NCBI RefSeq assembly: GCF_014529535.1
Contig: NW_023503608.1
Coordinates: forward strand, 10,776,501-10,840,500
Origin: Bradysia coprophila
Taxonomy: Eukaryota > Arthropoda > Insecta > Diptera > Sciaridae
DNA length: 64,000 bases
Direction: 5' to 3'
Shown piece by piece: positions 14,051-24,533 of the stretch. The notes beneath the pieces are model-generated. The model had not been told where the DNA came from and ran no database searches. It saw only the letters and a program-made list of their open reading frames with translations. The translations under genes were made by a program, and so were the position numbers. Positions within the stretch are counted from its first letter, which is position 1; every line of letters begins with the position of its first letter.

Positions 14051-16039
14051 TGTTCTAATTCATACAGACTCGCAACCAACTGTATTTATTGTCACTCTGG
14101 CCCTTCATACTGAACAAACAGTTTGAATTTTATTTTCGTATTTTTTGATTTCAAATGAAAATTGACTTGTGATGTTAATACGAAATTATGATAAATTATC
14201 TATCAATAACGAAACGGCTGCAAGTTATCTATTCAACAGTGTTGATAATTATTAATTTTAACCTAATCATCTCATGTTTATAATCTCTCAATTCATTTAT
14301 GCTTTATCAAATTGCGGAGAATTATGCAGACACACAAAGCGCGCACTTCACTTTTATAATTAAGTAAATTGATGGAAACAAAAACGAGTGGTAATTTTTA
14401 ATAATTTTTGTTTTTTGTTTTGCATTGTATGTGGTCCAATTTCGTTGCCATAGCATATTAGCTGCATTTCGTTTTTTTAATTTGAACAACCAGCACGATC
14501 GGCTAATGTATAATTAGTGAATCCACATCGATATTAATTTATCGTTCATTTAATTTCGTGTATTAAAGTGAATTTGATTAAATTAAACCGAATTTCGGTC
14601 TGATTTCAAAATAAAATAATTTTGGAAAAAAAACTTTAAACAACATTAAAGTTGCGCGTGCTACAACGCACCGTCTGCTTTCTCCATTACATTAAAATGA
14701 GCTAAGGCATAGGAGTGCAAATTTTCAATTGTATTCGGTTTTGTTAGCGAAGAAATTCTTTTTCGTACAAATATACAAAATTTACAATTCATAATGTGCC
14801 ATTTGCATAAATTATTTTGTAATGAATATTAGATCGAGTCCAATATACTTCCCAATACAGTCTACATTGAGTATAACATTCAGTCTTTGTAACAGTCTAT
14901 TGAATAAATCAATAAGGGTGTAATAACTCGAAGATATTACATTTCTTGATTATGAAAATAGTCACAAGGGATTGATCAATATATGAGCTTTATTACACAT
15001 CGTTTGTGTCGTAGATTGAAATATATACTCGTTTTGCAGAGTATATTTTTAGCTTTTGCTAATAAAAGTCATCATCTTCACATTTAAATAATTTTTTTCT
15101 CGGTAGAATGATGTCTACACCAAAAAAAAAAGTAATAGAAAAACTAGTTTCGGTTTCCAAAAACAGACATTACCATAACATTTTAATAAATTATCAGTCT
15201 CTTTTGAGTGTGTGACTTCATGGTGAAGGTTAGTTGTTTTACAATTTTTTGTTTAAAATTCTGTGGTCGATGGAAATCTGCCTCAAATCATGCTTGTCTA
15301 GAAGTTATTAAATTCGGTAGACCTTAGTTCTGTTTTTTGATATTCAAAGCATAAATCCAATATATAATTGTACGTGCTGGACTTCACGTCATACTCACAC
15401 ATTATCTAACAACCGCGTCACGCTGTTGTAAAAACAGTATTTAACCATAAATACCGATTAGCTTTCTGTTATCGTTCTAATATTAGAGCGATAAACCGAA
15501 ATTATACGCCGCCCAAAAACAATAAAAAAAGGTCTCATAACGTCCAACCAAAAAACAATATTTTCAAAAATAAATTCGCAAACGTTCGATTCCGAATTTT
15601 TTCGAATCGTAAAACTTTTTGTTGTTTTCTTGAGAGAGAATTAATAAACAAAAACCGCTGATTTCTTATCTAATCGAAATTGGTTCGGTATTTTATGGAC
15701 TGACATTCTTTTGTGTTTTTTTTTGTATTACTGGTCGGTATCAGTTTGCATACAAAAGTACACCTTTTTGCCATACTGTATGTTTGTTTGAAACGATAAA
15801 ACACATGTAAAATATTTGTGGAATCGATGTATCTGAAATGGCGATAAAGAAATACACAGAAATTGGGCACACGATTCGGTTATAAAAAATTCACATGATC
15901 TGAAAATAAAAAATCCAGAAAGTTTCATTCGTCATACTTTGTCTTAAACAATTTTTTTCTATTTTCCTTATAGACTTTGTCATTTGACCTGTAACTCAAT
16001 AAAGAAAAATTCCACAATTCAACAACAAACAACAATATA

Positions 16040-19000
16040 ATGGCTTATCGTTCGAATGGTTATTCTGAAGATGAGAGAGATTCAAGAAGTGGTGATGATC
16101 GGCCGGGAAGCGATCTTGGGGACAAACCCACCTATTTGCTGGAACATCTGGCCACATTCACCGTCAACAAAGAATCAGGCATAGTTTACCCAGCCGATGG
16201 TATGCGAAGATTGCTTCAGCTGGAAAAAACCACTGGAATCTGGTCACAAAAAATGCAGCTGTGCTTGGATCGACAATGGGTTCTGATAATGGACTATGAA
16301 ACCGGGGTGAGTAGGATGAAAGTCTGATTTATAAAGAAATTTTTCTAAATATCAAAATTTGTTCGTTTCTTAGAATATAATTGAACGGTTTCCGGCATCA
16401 TTAATCCAAGAGCCAACGGCGTTCACAAGCAACAGTACGATGGAAATGTATAACAATATCTTAGTCATAATTGTCGGCGGATCTAGTTCAAGATCTGAAA
16501 TGCATATTTTCCAGGTATGATTTTTACAAAGACTATCCTTCGTACCATGAACCATTATACTGATGAAATACTGAAATTTCGTTACAGTGCCAAAGTATAT
16601 CAGCTGTACATCTAGTTGAAGACTTGAAACAATTGAGAAGTGGTAAAATCGTTACGCAGCATCGAGAGTCACTTCCACCACCGCCGCCAGCAAAGCCAGC
16701 TCAACAATCACGAGACATTTACAACTACCACGAAACCGATTCGGAAATCGACGGTCTGAACGACGAAACCAGTTCCACTTCTAGTGAAAAATATGAACGG
16801 GACGTTACCGTGCTGAATCACTGTTTCGATGACATTGAAAAATTTATCGCACGATTGCAGCACGCTGCAGCCGCGTCCAGAGAATTAGAACGTCGTCGTC
16901 GAAATAGAAAATCGAAAAAGAAGGATCCCGGCGAGGGACTACTGACGATGCGCACAAAACCTCCGCATGAAAGAGAATTTGTGGACATCTTTTCCAAATT
17001 TAAATTGTCGTTCAATTTGCTGGCAAAACTAAAAGCACACATTCACGATCCGAATGCGCCTGAATTGGTCCACTTCTTATTCACGCCACTAGCCTTGATT
17101 GTGGATGCTTCACATGACACGTACTATGATCCCAATATTCCAGCAAGGGTCATCAATCCTCTACTAACGCACCAGGCCATAAACTTACTGATTAATTGTG
17201 TCACTAGCAAGGAACATGAGCTCTGGAAATCTCTCGGTGATGCTTGGACGATTCCACGTGAAGAATGGAAAGGCCATGTCGGAGCATATCATCCGACATT
17301 CTTCGATGGATGGTCGCCAGATTTCTCTGTCATGGATGAACTCGATCATCCGTCAACGCCAACGATAAAACGAAGAATCGAACCACATATTCCACATTTC
17401 AATGGCAGCGGTGACTATGACTATGATCACCACCCACCCGATAAATATAATTCGCCGAGCAGTCCAACTGGTGTAAGAGACTTCAGCACCCGAAGCGAAA
17501 TATCTGTCGATTCAATTGAACGAGTTGAACGTGTTGAACGTGTTGGCCATAGTAATAGCGTTGTACCCATTCCGATAGCACCGAATTCAAATCATGCAAG
17601 TCATGCAAACCATGCAAATCACGAGCTTTCTCCGGCAGATGAGAGGTGGATCGGTGACGTTCAAGCCAGGGGTGGGAAATTAGTACAAGTTACGTATCCC
17701 AGAACAGCCAACAATGATAAAGAATTGACAGTGGTTCGCGGTGAATACCTTGAGGTAAGAATGCACTTGACTTAGCCTCAATTTGCCGAAAATCAACGGA
17801 TATTCCGCGTTGCTTTCAGATTTTGGATGATACTCGAAAATGGTGGAAGGCAAGAAATAGTCGCGGTCAATGTGCCCACGTTCCGCATACAATAGTGGCA
17901 CCATTTGCATACACTGATGCCGAGGACGACGATGTCTTCAACAATCCACTTTATGCACAAAATTACAACAAAAATAATTTCAATCGTCAGTCGCACGTAA
18001 GTATTTTGGTTCGACTGTTTTTAAGCGTATCTTGTTAGTCTGATCCCGTCAAATTTGATTTCATTATGACGAATAGGTTGATCCGGCGCCAGATCGTTAT
18101 TCCAATCAACCCGATACAAATGCATCACCATCATCCCACTTACCACCGAATGCTCAGGCTGATTGGATTCGTAACAAACATACCGGTAAGAAGGGCGAAT
18201 TTCGCTATTTCTAGAAGCAAACATGCAAACGATTTTAAGCAATTTATGTGTGTGCTGCACAAATGTACTTGTTTTGTCATTTAATTGAAATTGTAGCTTT
18301 TGATGTGTTGTGTAGTTTAAACAAAAAAAAATATTTTGTCTTTTAGCTTTCCGTTTATTTATCATTATGTTTAATGTGTCATTAAAATCGTAATCGAACA
18401 CTTAGACCTTACATTTTTATCCAGATTCGTAGACCATACCACTCTAGCATAATTTTCCCTCATACATAAGAAATGTGTGGAGTTTATTGAAATTTCTAAT
18501 TTAATTATTTTCGTACTAAAGTATAACGATGAGTGTTGATTACGACTTTGAATTTTTGAAATTTTTATGTGTTTTTTGTACTTCGTTTATCGTTTAGTAG
18601 CATTAAGTAAAATTAAAATTTTTTGAGTAAGACCGTATGCGTGCAATTTATTATCTTTTTTTTTCTTTCGTATAGTGTCCGTTTAGAATAAATAAATTTT
18701 CGTTTTTTGTATTTTATATATTTTTTACAATCGATACAAATTATAAGAATTAATTAATTGAAATTGTGGCGTAAGTTTTTTTCGTATTTCGTAGGGCCAA
18801 AATTCTAGAAAACGTTTTCTCAAATTTTGTAGAATTTCTATAAATTTCTAAATTTCTAAATTTCTAACAAATGTTAAAATTTAAAGAAAATTTCCAAAAA
18901 TTGCAGAATCTTGTAAAATTTCTGACATTTTCTAGAATTTTTAAAAATTTTGAATTTTGTTGAATTCGTAGAAAATGTACAGTGAACAACATCTCAAATT

Positions 19001-22000
19001 TTTCTGAGAATTTGATTGTGTCATTGCAAATTCACAATGACAGTTTCTGAAAAAAATGACAGTGAGACATTTGAGATGTCGTTCACTGTAGAAATTTATT
19101 AGTAAAATTCTATGCAAATTCTTGAAATTCTAAAATGTTTCTAGAATTTCGAAAAAAATTTGTAGAATTTCTTTAAAAAATCATAAAATAGACCCTGCAT
19201 GATCGTTTTGATCTACTTGTTTAATGACAGACGCTTTATGTTATGTCGTGAAGAGAGCTTGTGACAATTTTAGTAACGACTATATTGCAGATTGCAGGCT
19301 TCCCACTATTGTAGGCGTAATTTTAAATCAATCCCAGCAATGTTCCTATTTGTTTCGACAAAATAATGTTTTTAAAAATATTGACGAGAAATTCAGAATT
19401 TGAATTTGATATAAACGAATCTCGGAACGAATGACTAAAAAATGAACCGAAAAGTAAATTTCAACGCTTCCTTATATAAGTTTAGGGCGATTTAACGCTG
19501 CGATGCGTAAGATAAACTTTCGCACGTTAAATTTTAAATTTTAACGCACTTACGGCGTGAATTATTTCTAATAGTAAATGACAGATCTACAAATCTACCT
19601 GAAGAGTTTTTTTTTGTTTTAGGATTGTAATAAAAAGTTTTTTCATTTCGAATCCAAAACTAGAGCTCAAAGTTGACGTACAAGTTCGCTTTTACGATAA
19701 GCAATTTTTTAATTTCTAATGAATTAATCTTTTAGGGTATTATAGGATTACATCTTTTGTTCAAAGCATCGGGTTGTGTATGATCAACGCACTTCAAGCA
19801 AAAGTTCTTTTAATGACAGCTGCCAAATAGAGTACTATTTTGTATGAAAATGTGTTCCAAATTTTTTTTACTGTGTCTAAAATTGTTCGATGCGTTGGTC
19901 TGACTCAAAATCTTTCACTTCATCCATTTCAACATACATTTTGATATTATTTATAAGAACAGGTTAATTTAAGGCCATCGTTTATTTCGAGGTTTATTTT
20001 AGTCGTTGTACTCGCGAACAAATGATTATCCGATAATATAACAGATAATAGTCGATTTTGCTACTGGGGTGGGATGTTGCATAAATTCTTTAGTTGAGAA
20101 GTTGACTTTGATTTTTAGATAAGCAATTCATAAAACGTGGGTTTTAATGATTAAGAGAATGGTGTAACTGTTCATCTGCATAACTTTGTGTGAATCAAGA
20201 TAACATCTGCGTTCCCGTCCAGTTAGTAGATTGCTGTGAAAACGAGCTTAGAGACCAAAAGAAAATTCATCCTCTTCGACTATATAGTACTGTGCACCCA
20301 TTTTTAGATCATCCAAAAAGTTAACCTTAAATGTGTTTGTGTTTCGTCTTAAGTTTTTGTTTTACGTGTATCGTCTTGTATGTTTTCGCAAACAAAAAGC
20401 TTTCCAATTCACCACTCGAACATATTCACAACTACATTCATAATTTGAAAGGTATGTTTTATTTTGTTACTCTGTGTTATGCTTTTCTATTCTATTTTTT
20501 TGCTCGTTAATAACCCAACCGTAATTAATAATGAAAAATACTAACAAAACTTTCTCACTAACTTTCTAACCCCGCAAATTCTTCAATCTACTAAAACGTC
20601 TAAAAAAACCAAATCTACATCAAACATTGCATGGCAATTATGTTCCGTGATGAAATCAACGCTAAAACAAAACTTATAGGCAGTGATATGGAATCACTTC
20701 ATTCCGACGAGAATATATCTGCATCCCGTTTATCGACATTCATCAAACATAATCAAAATCGAAATACAATAATCACAACTGCTCAACAGCATCAACTTCC
20801 AATATCGGTAGCGCCACCACCACCGGTACCACCTCCGCCACCACCACCGATTATCGTTCCAGTTACACCGACAGCAACTCGTCCATCATCGCGGTCTAAC
20901 ACTATGTGTAAGGAACTTTTATTTCAAAACAATTCTCACATTAAAATCATTAAATTGACTGATGGTGAATGGTTTCTGCTTGATTAATTTTGTTTAAAAT
21001 TTAGTAAATTAATTTTTTTTTAGTATTTTTTTTTTAAATTTAAATCTAATTTGGTTGATGGGCACTTGACCGTATGCGTATGATAGAAAAAGTATTTTGA
21101 GCAATTCACTTTTTTCAGTTCATTATATCAGCATTGAATTTTCAAGGTTCCTAATTAGTTTTCAATTCAACAAAATAGCGGCTGTTGCGACCATACATCT
21201 ATCACAATTACCTTCAATATTACTGCGTTTTCTTAACATCGCCCATTTACATCAGGTGGTGATCTTATATCCTAGTATTAATTGGCGGGTACAAAAAAAA
21301 TGAAAACTTGCCTAAAATCATATCCTTTCACCGAGCTAAATTGACTTTGAAATCATCATATTCCAAATCGGGAGAAAATTTGCTAAAAATTTGTCCGAGT
21401 ACGAGAAGACTCTAAGACTGAAGATCTTATTGAATAAATTTTCCTTGATAGTTCTTTTCCCATACAGGTGTTGCAAATGTCGCTAGTTGACAAAATTATA
21501 TTCGTATCACGCAACGTTTCATTCCATATTCGTCTCGCTAAGTCCTTCACATATTCTGTCATATTTCGATTAATACTTAGTGAGGTATCCCTTGATCTGA
21601 AACTGAAATTCAAGTCGACGCGAAAATATATGAGTCTGAACTGACCTGCCTTGAATCTACCTGGCATCTGAAATCAAGAGTAATTCAGGTCAATCAGGTT
21701 AGATTTCAAGTATATGACTGATAATCGCCGATACACCTGAAATCTGACCTGATTTAACAGAAGGTTTATTGATCGTCAGATTTCAGGTATATTTAGGTCA
21801 GCTGTCAATTTTTCCTTTTGGTTCAGGTTTCAGTCCGATCTGACTATTACGAGTTTTAATTTCGATATAAGAGTGTAAACGATATAAATCTGAATTCCGA
21901 AATGGACGCCTTTTTGAACGCTTTTTTTTGTTCTGAAATTTAAAATATCGCAGAACAATCCAGAAACAATAATACTGTTCTGAGTTGTTCCCTCAATGAA

Positions 22001-22720
22001 ATTTTAACTGATAATTTAAACTATTTTATAATCCAGTAACCAACATCTTCTGTATAAATATCTCCATCCTAACCACCCTGACTATGTAACCGAAAATGCA
22101 AAATGAAAAAAAGAATTAAAACAGCGATCACTGAAAGCATCATTTCTAATTAAAAATTTATCCACACAGCCCGTAAATCGATTGCATCCGTATCCGGTCA
22201 GGACGAAGTGAACGAAGAATTGAAAAACGTTCTGACATTATTCCGGGAAAAACGTCGTGTTTTGGATATTGTAAAAACTCCCGAAATATTCATTCAGCAA
22301 TCGTCGTCTGCAACCGAAGTGGAACAATGGCTGAAGGCGAAAGGATTTTCCGATAGAGTCGTTAAGAAAATGCACGGCCTCAATGGTAACGAATTGTTTG
22401 CATTGAAACGGCACACATTGGAAGATTATTGTGGTTCAGAGGAGGGTCGACGCTTGGCTTCACAGATTACTATTCAACGGAACATTAGCGGGGTTAGTTT
22501 TTTTTTTATTATAAAGACGATTGCTTGACTATAAATGCGTGACTGTAACTGGTCTTTATGTGCGTAGTTTCGTATGATAGACGACTAATAAGAGGCAACG
22601 TTCTAAAAAAATGTTTTCTTTATTTCCTAACAGTACAAAACAGCGAGATCATCGGAACTTCAAGCTCTTCTAGCTAAGGCTCGTAAGAAGACCGATGCAG
22701 AGGTGGATGCGAATGCTTAA
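16040..22720 (+). CDS. aru: Arouser / EPS8-family adaptor (PTB-SH3-SAM-like)
   Basis: Cytoplasmic adaptor of the EPS8 family, which links receptor tyrosine kinase signalling to actin regulation; the fly member is arouser. Eight coding exons with matching phases: 16040-16306, 16374-16514, 16588-17754, 17820-17996, 18077-18185, 20680-20907, 22170-22492 and 22634-22720. They give 832 aa, against about 822 for human EPS8. The PTB domain is at about residues 30-165 (YLLEHLATFTVNKESGIVYP, then a split second half). The SH3 domain is at about 500-556 (KLVQVTYPR ... KWWKARNSRGQCAHVP), shared between exons 3 and 4. A polyproline run sits at about 664-685 in exon 6. The SAM-like effector region is in exon 7 (EVEQWLKAKGFSDRVVKKM). 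The ATG follows a CAA-rich leader 66 nt after an acceptor. Reading through the exon 5 donor instead gives a short tail, GKKGEFRYF, and a stop at 18212-18214, so a truncated isoform lacking the SAM-like part is possible. AATAAA lies near 22916. Confidence 0.93.
18978..19090. mobile_element. Mariner-type MITE with TA target duplication
   Basis: Termini CAGTGAACAACATCTCAAA and, inverted, TTTGAGATGTCGTTCACTG enclose about 109 bp and are flanked on both sides by TA. The TA duplication and CAGT ends fit the Tc1/mariner superfamily. No transposase is present. The interior has a shorter imperfect hairpin around 'tgtcattgc...caatgaca'. Confidence 0.8.
19785..19897. mobile_element. CAACGCACTTCAAGC-family MITE, copy 1
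   Basis: Starts CAACGCACTTCAAGCAAAAG and ends with 'gatgcgttg', an imperfect complement of the start. It shares the internal phrase 'gacagctgccaaatagagta' with the copy at 49928-50072, so the two are clearly related. Non-coding. Confidence 0.75.
20908..22169 (+). other. Arouser intron 6
   Basis: Intron of 1.26 kb with no coding exon. Its middle (about 21594-21850) is a patchwork of direct and inverted variants of a short word like 'tcaggtttcagatctgac', with weakly complementary ends, and may be a decayed palindromic element. Confidence 0.5.
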
Positions 22721-22930
22721 GTCAGTATATTGTACCAATCACATAAAATAAGTTATCAATTTTATCATAGATAGTCATCTAAGTTAAGCTCAATTTGCAC
22801 CACAGAGTTCTTTTTGTAAACCATTCCAAAAGTATTATCCAATTAAAAGTAAAAAAGAAATGAAAATTATTTTGTTGACTATTTGATAGAGAGATTGTTA
22901 TTAGGGTAATAAGTGAAATAAAACTATTCC

Positions 22931-22959
22931 AATGATCAATAAATTGCACTTTAATTTGC
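22931..22959 (+). repeat. Left 29-bp direct repeat flanking the LINE remnant
   Basis: Begins AATGATCAATAAATTGCACT. A perfect 29-bp match occurs at 24422-24450 in the same orientation. The pair is best read as the target-site duplication of the inserted segment at 22960-24421. It lies about 10 nt past the arouser poly(A) signal. Confidence 0.9.
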
Positions 22960-24421
22960 TAAACAGTTTTTCGACAATAACTCAAGAAAAAATTATTTTA
23001 AATTGTTGTAATGTTGTACGATTGTCGGACTTGGAAAGGCCTACAGGTAGAGTATACGCACCGCTTGGTGCTAGTAGATCCACGAGAGTTATGACTAAAA
23101 ATTTGGTGAATGAAGGAGGTGTCTATCCTCCCTCTGGTAATGTTGTTTGTTTTACCGACGGATCCAAGAAGGATGGTCTTACGGGAGCGGGTTATCTGTG
23201 TGATTATCTGAGTTTAGAGCGCAGTCTGTCAACCGGCTGTACGGCCTCAGTATTCCAGACAGAGTGGTTTTCCATCTCAGAGATTTGTGCAGAGACGCAG
23301 CGGAGTAACGTATCCGATGAGGATATCTATACCTGTATCGACAGTCAATCCGCGATTCAAGCGGTAAGTTCAACAAATGTAAGGTCAAGAACTGTCTTAG
23401 ACTGTAAGGTTGCACTGAATGCCCTTGGGGTGTCCAACTCTGTTACGATCCTCTGGGTACCTGCTTCGCGAACACAAAAAGCGATGGCAGTGGTATAAAG
23501 AAGCCAGACACACAAAAATTTTCTGCAGCGGCCTGTCATTGAATTTGAGGAAGTCTCTCCTAGACCTCAAAAGAAGTGATATCAAGAGAGTGGTCGAAGC
23601 TGTTTCGGACCATGGGGAACTAAACAAGCATCTCTTTGACATCGGTTACGTTGATAGTCCTAGATGTCTCTGTGGACGTGGTGAAGAGACCGGATACCAC
23701 GTGATAAGCGACTGTCCAAGGTATAGATTTTTCAGGAGAACGTTTCTAGGCAACTTTCCAGTCTGGACCTAGAGGTCAGTTCCATGGATTTAACCAATCT
23801 GGCTGTTTTTCTTAAGAACTGACTGCTTTTTCCCTGTTGGGTCTCTCACTGTAATTTGGCCTTGTTTCTTGTTTCGTGTTCCCCAGTTCCGGCTCATGTC
23901 ATACCACAATGAGGTACCTGTTATTGGATTTACGTTTCTCAGTTTTGCTAATTCGATCTCTCTTTGGCCACAAGTGTATAAGTTTTTAAAGTTTTTGAAT
24001 TTTGCGTTTGTTAAATAAACAAGGAAGGGGACTAGTACAAAGGGTCATTGATCCAGGTGATGTCTCAACTCTCGAGTTGAGAATCCCCAAAATCCTAAAC
24101 TAATCTATGACTAAAAATATAGTGAATGTTCGGAGAGTCCGTCTTCTCTGCAGCTTCGATGTTCCACGGAACTGAGTATGAGGTGTTGTAGCTGGCCTCA
24201 CCCACCATCGTTCCACATATGAATGAACCCAGTACTTTTGTGCTACAAGCCTACAGAAGTCTTGGAAAAAAAAGTTGGTGCCAAAATGTAGATTTTTTCC
24301 TTCTTTCTGAGGGCCCAACTGCTGGAACAGCATCTGGAACGGTACTACGGCAGCCATTTTTTATCGTCTACTATTCTATTACTTTATCAATAATAAAACG
24401 CTTCGCTATGTCGCGAGTTGA
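22960..24421 (+). mobile_element. Truncated non-LTR retrotransposon (LINE) remnant
   Basis: Insertion of 1.46 kb between perfect 29-bp direct repeats. It keeps only the end of the LINE polyprotein. A ribonuclease H domain at about 23110-23460 has CFTDGSKKDG (first catalytic Asp) and CIDSQSAIQAV (a later catalytic Asp). After ILWVP the frame breaks, and the expected histidine/asparagine-containing end (the 'GH..G...N..AD' part) is missing. In a second frame (to 23772) a C-terminal cysteine-histidine knuckle survives (CLCGRGEETGYHVISDCPRY), as in I/Jockey/R1-type elements. Reverse transcriptase and ORF1 are absent, so this is a 5'-truncated, internally broken copy. The segment from about 23773 to the right repeat is presumed 3' UTR plus unidentified sequence. 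Confidence 0.85.
23106..23772 (+). pseudogene. Broken LINE RNase H / zinc-knuckle coding remnant
   Basis: The two open pieces overlap at about 23419-23498 in different frames, so at least one frameshift or deletion separates the RNase H core from the cysteine-rich tail. No start codon belongs to it. It cannot make a functional transposition protein. Confidence 0.8.
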
Positions 24422-24450
24422 AATGATCAATAAATTGCACTTTAATTTGC
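24422..24450 (+). repeat. Right 29-bp direct repeat flanking the LINE remnant
   Basis: Same 29 bp as 22931-22959, same orientation, ending TTTAATTTGC before the unrelated flank. With no visible mismatch, the insertion looks fairly recent even though the element's coding sequence is broken. Confidence 0.9.
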
Positions 24451-24533
24451 ATTAAAATTTTCAACTTAAAACTAAATCAACAATAACAATTTTGCTCGAT
24501 TCATAATTCCCAATTTACAATTTGTTTATCATA

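Larger units (their letters stand above)
6730..15973 (+). other. Large first intron of arouser (inferred), mostly featureless
   Basis: More than 9 kb of AT-rich sequence without a convincing coding exon on either strand. It holds a MITE-like palindrome at 8002-8170, a three-unit 10-bp repeat at 8595-8620, a diverged pair of related segments at about 10400-10610 (both contain 'gatcagatccttc'), and a terminal fragment of another MITE family at 14026-14050. A 79-codon frame at 10076-10315 has no support beyond being open. Confidence 0.4.
18186..20679 (+). other. Arouser intron 5, with MITEs
   Basis: Intron of 2.5 kb. It contains a cryptically repetitive stretch at 18790-19180 built from variants of 'aaatttctagaa', a mariner-type MITE at 18978-19090 and a CAACGC-family MITE at 19785-19897. 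A 3' UTR for the short arouser isoform would also lie at its start. No other coding exon is evident. The reading frame that begins upstream of the exon 6 acceptor is closed off by a stop near 20600. Confidence 0.6.

Noticed and set aside
20631-20679. ATG upstream of arouser exon 6 as an alternative start
   Set aside because: The acceptor at 20679/20680 joins in phase with exon 5 and explains the frame. No promoter signal was seen, and an in-frame stop lies just upstream.
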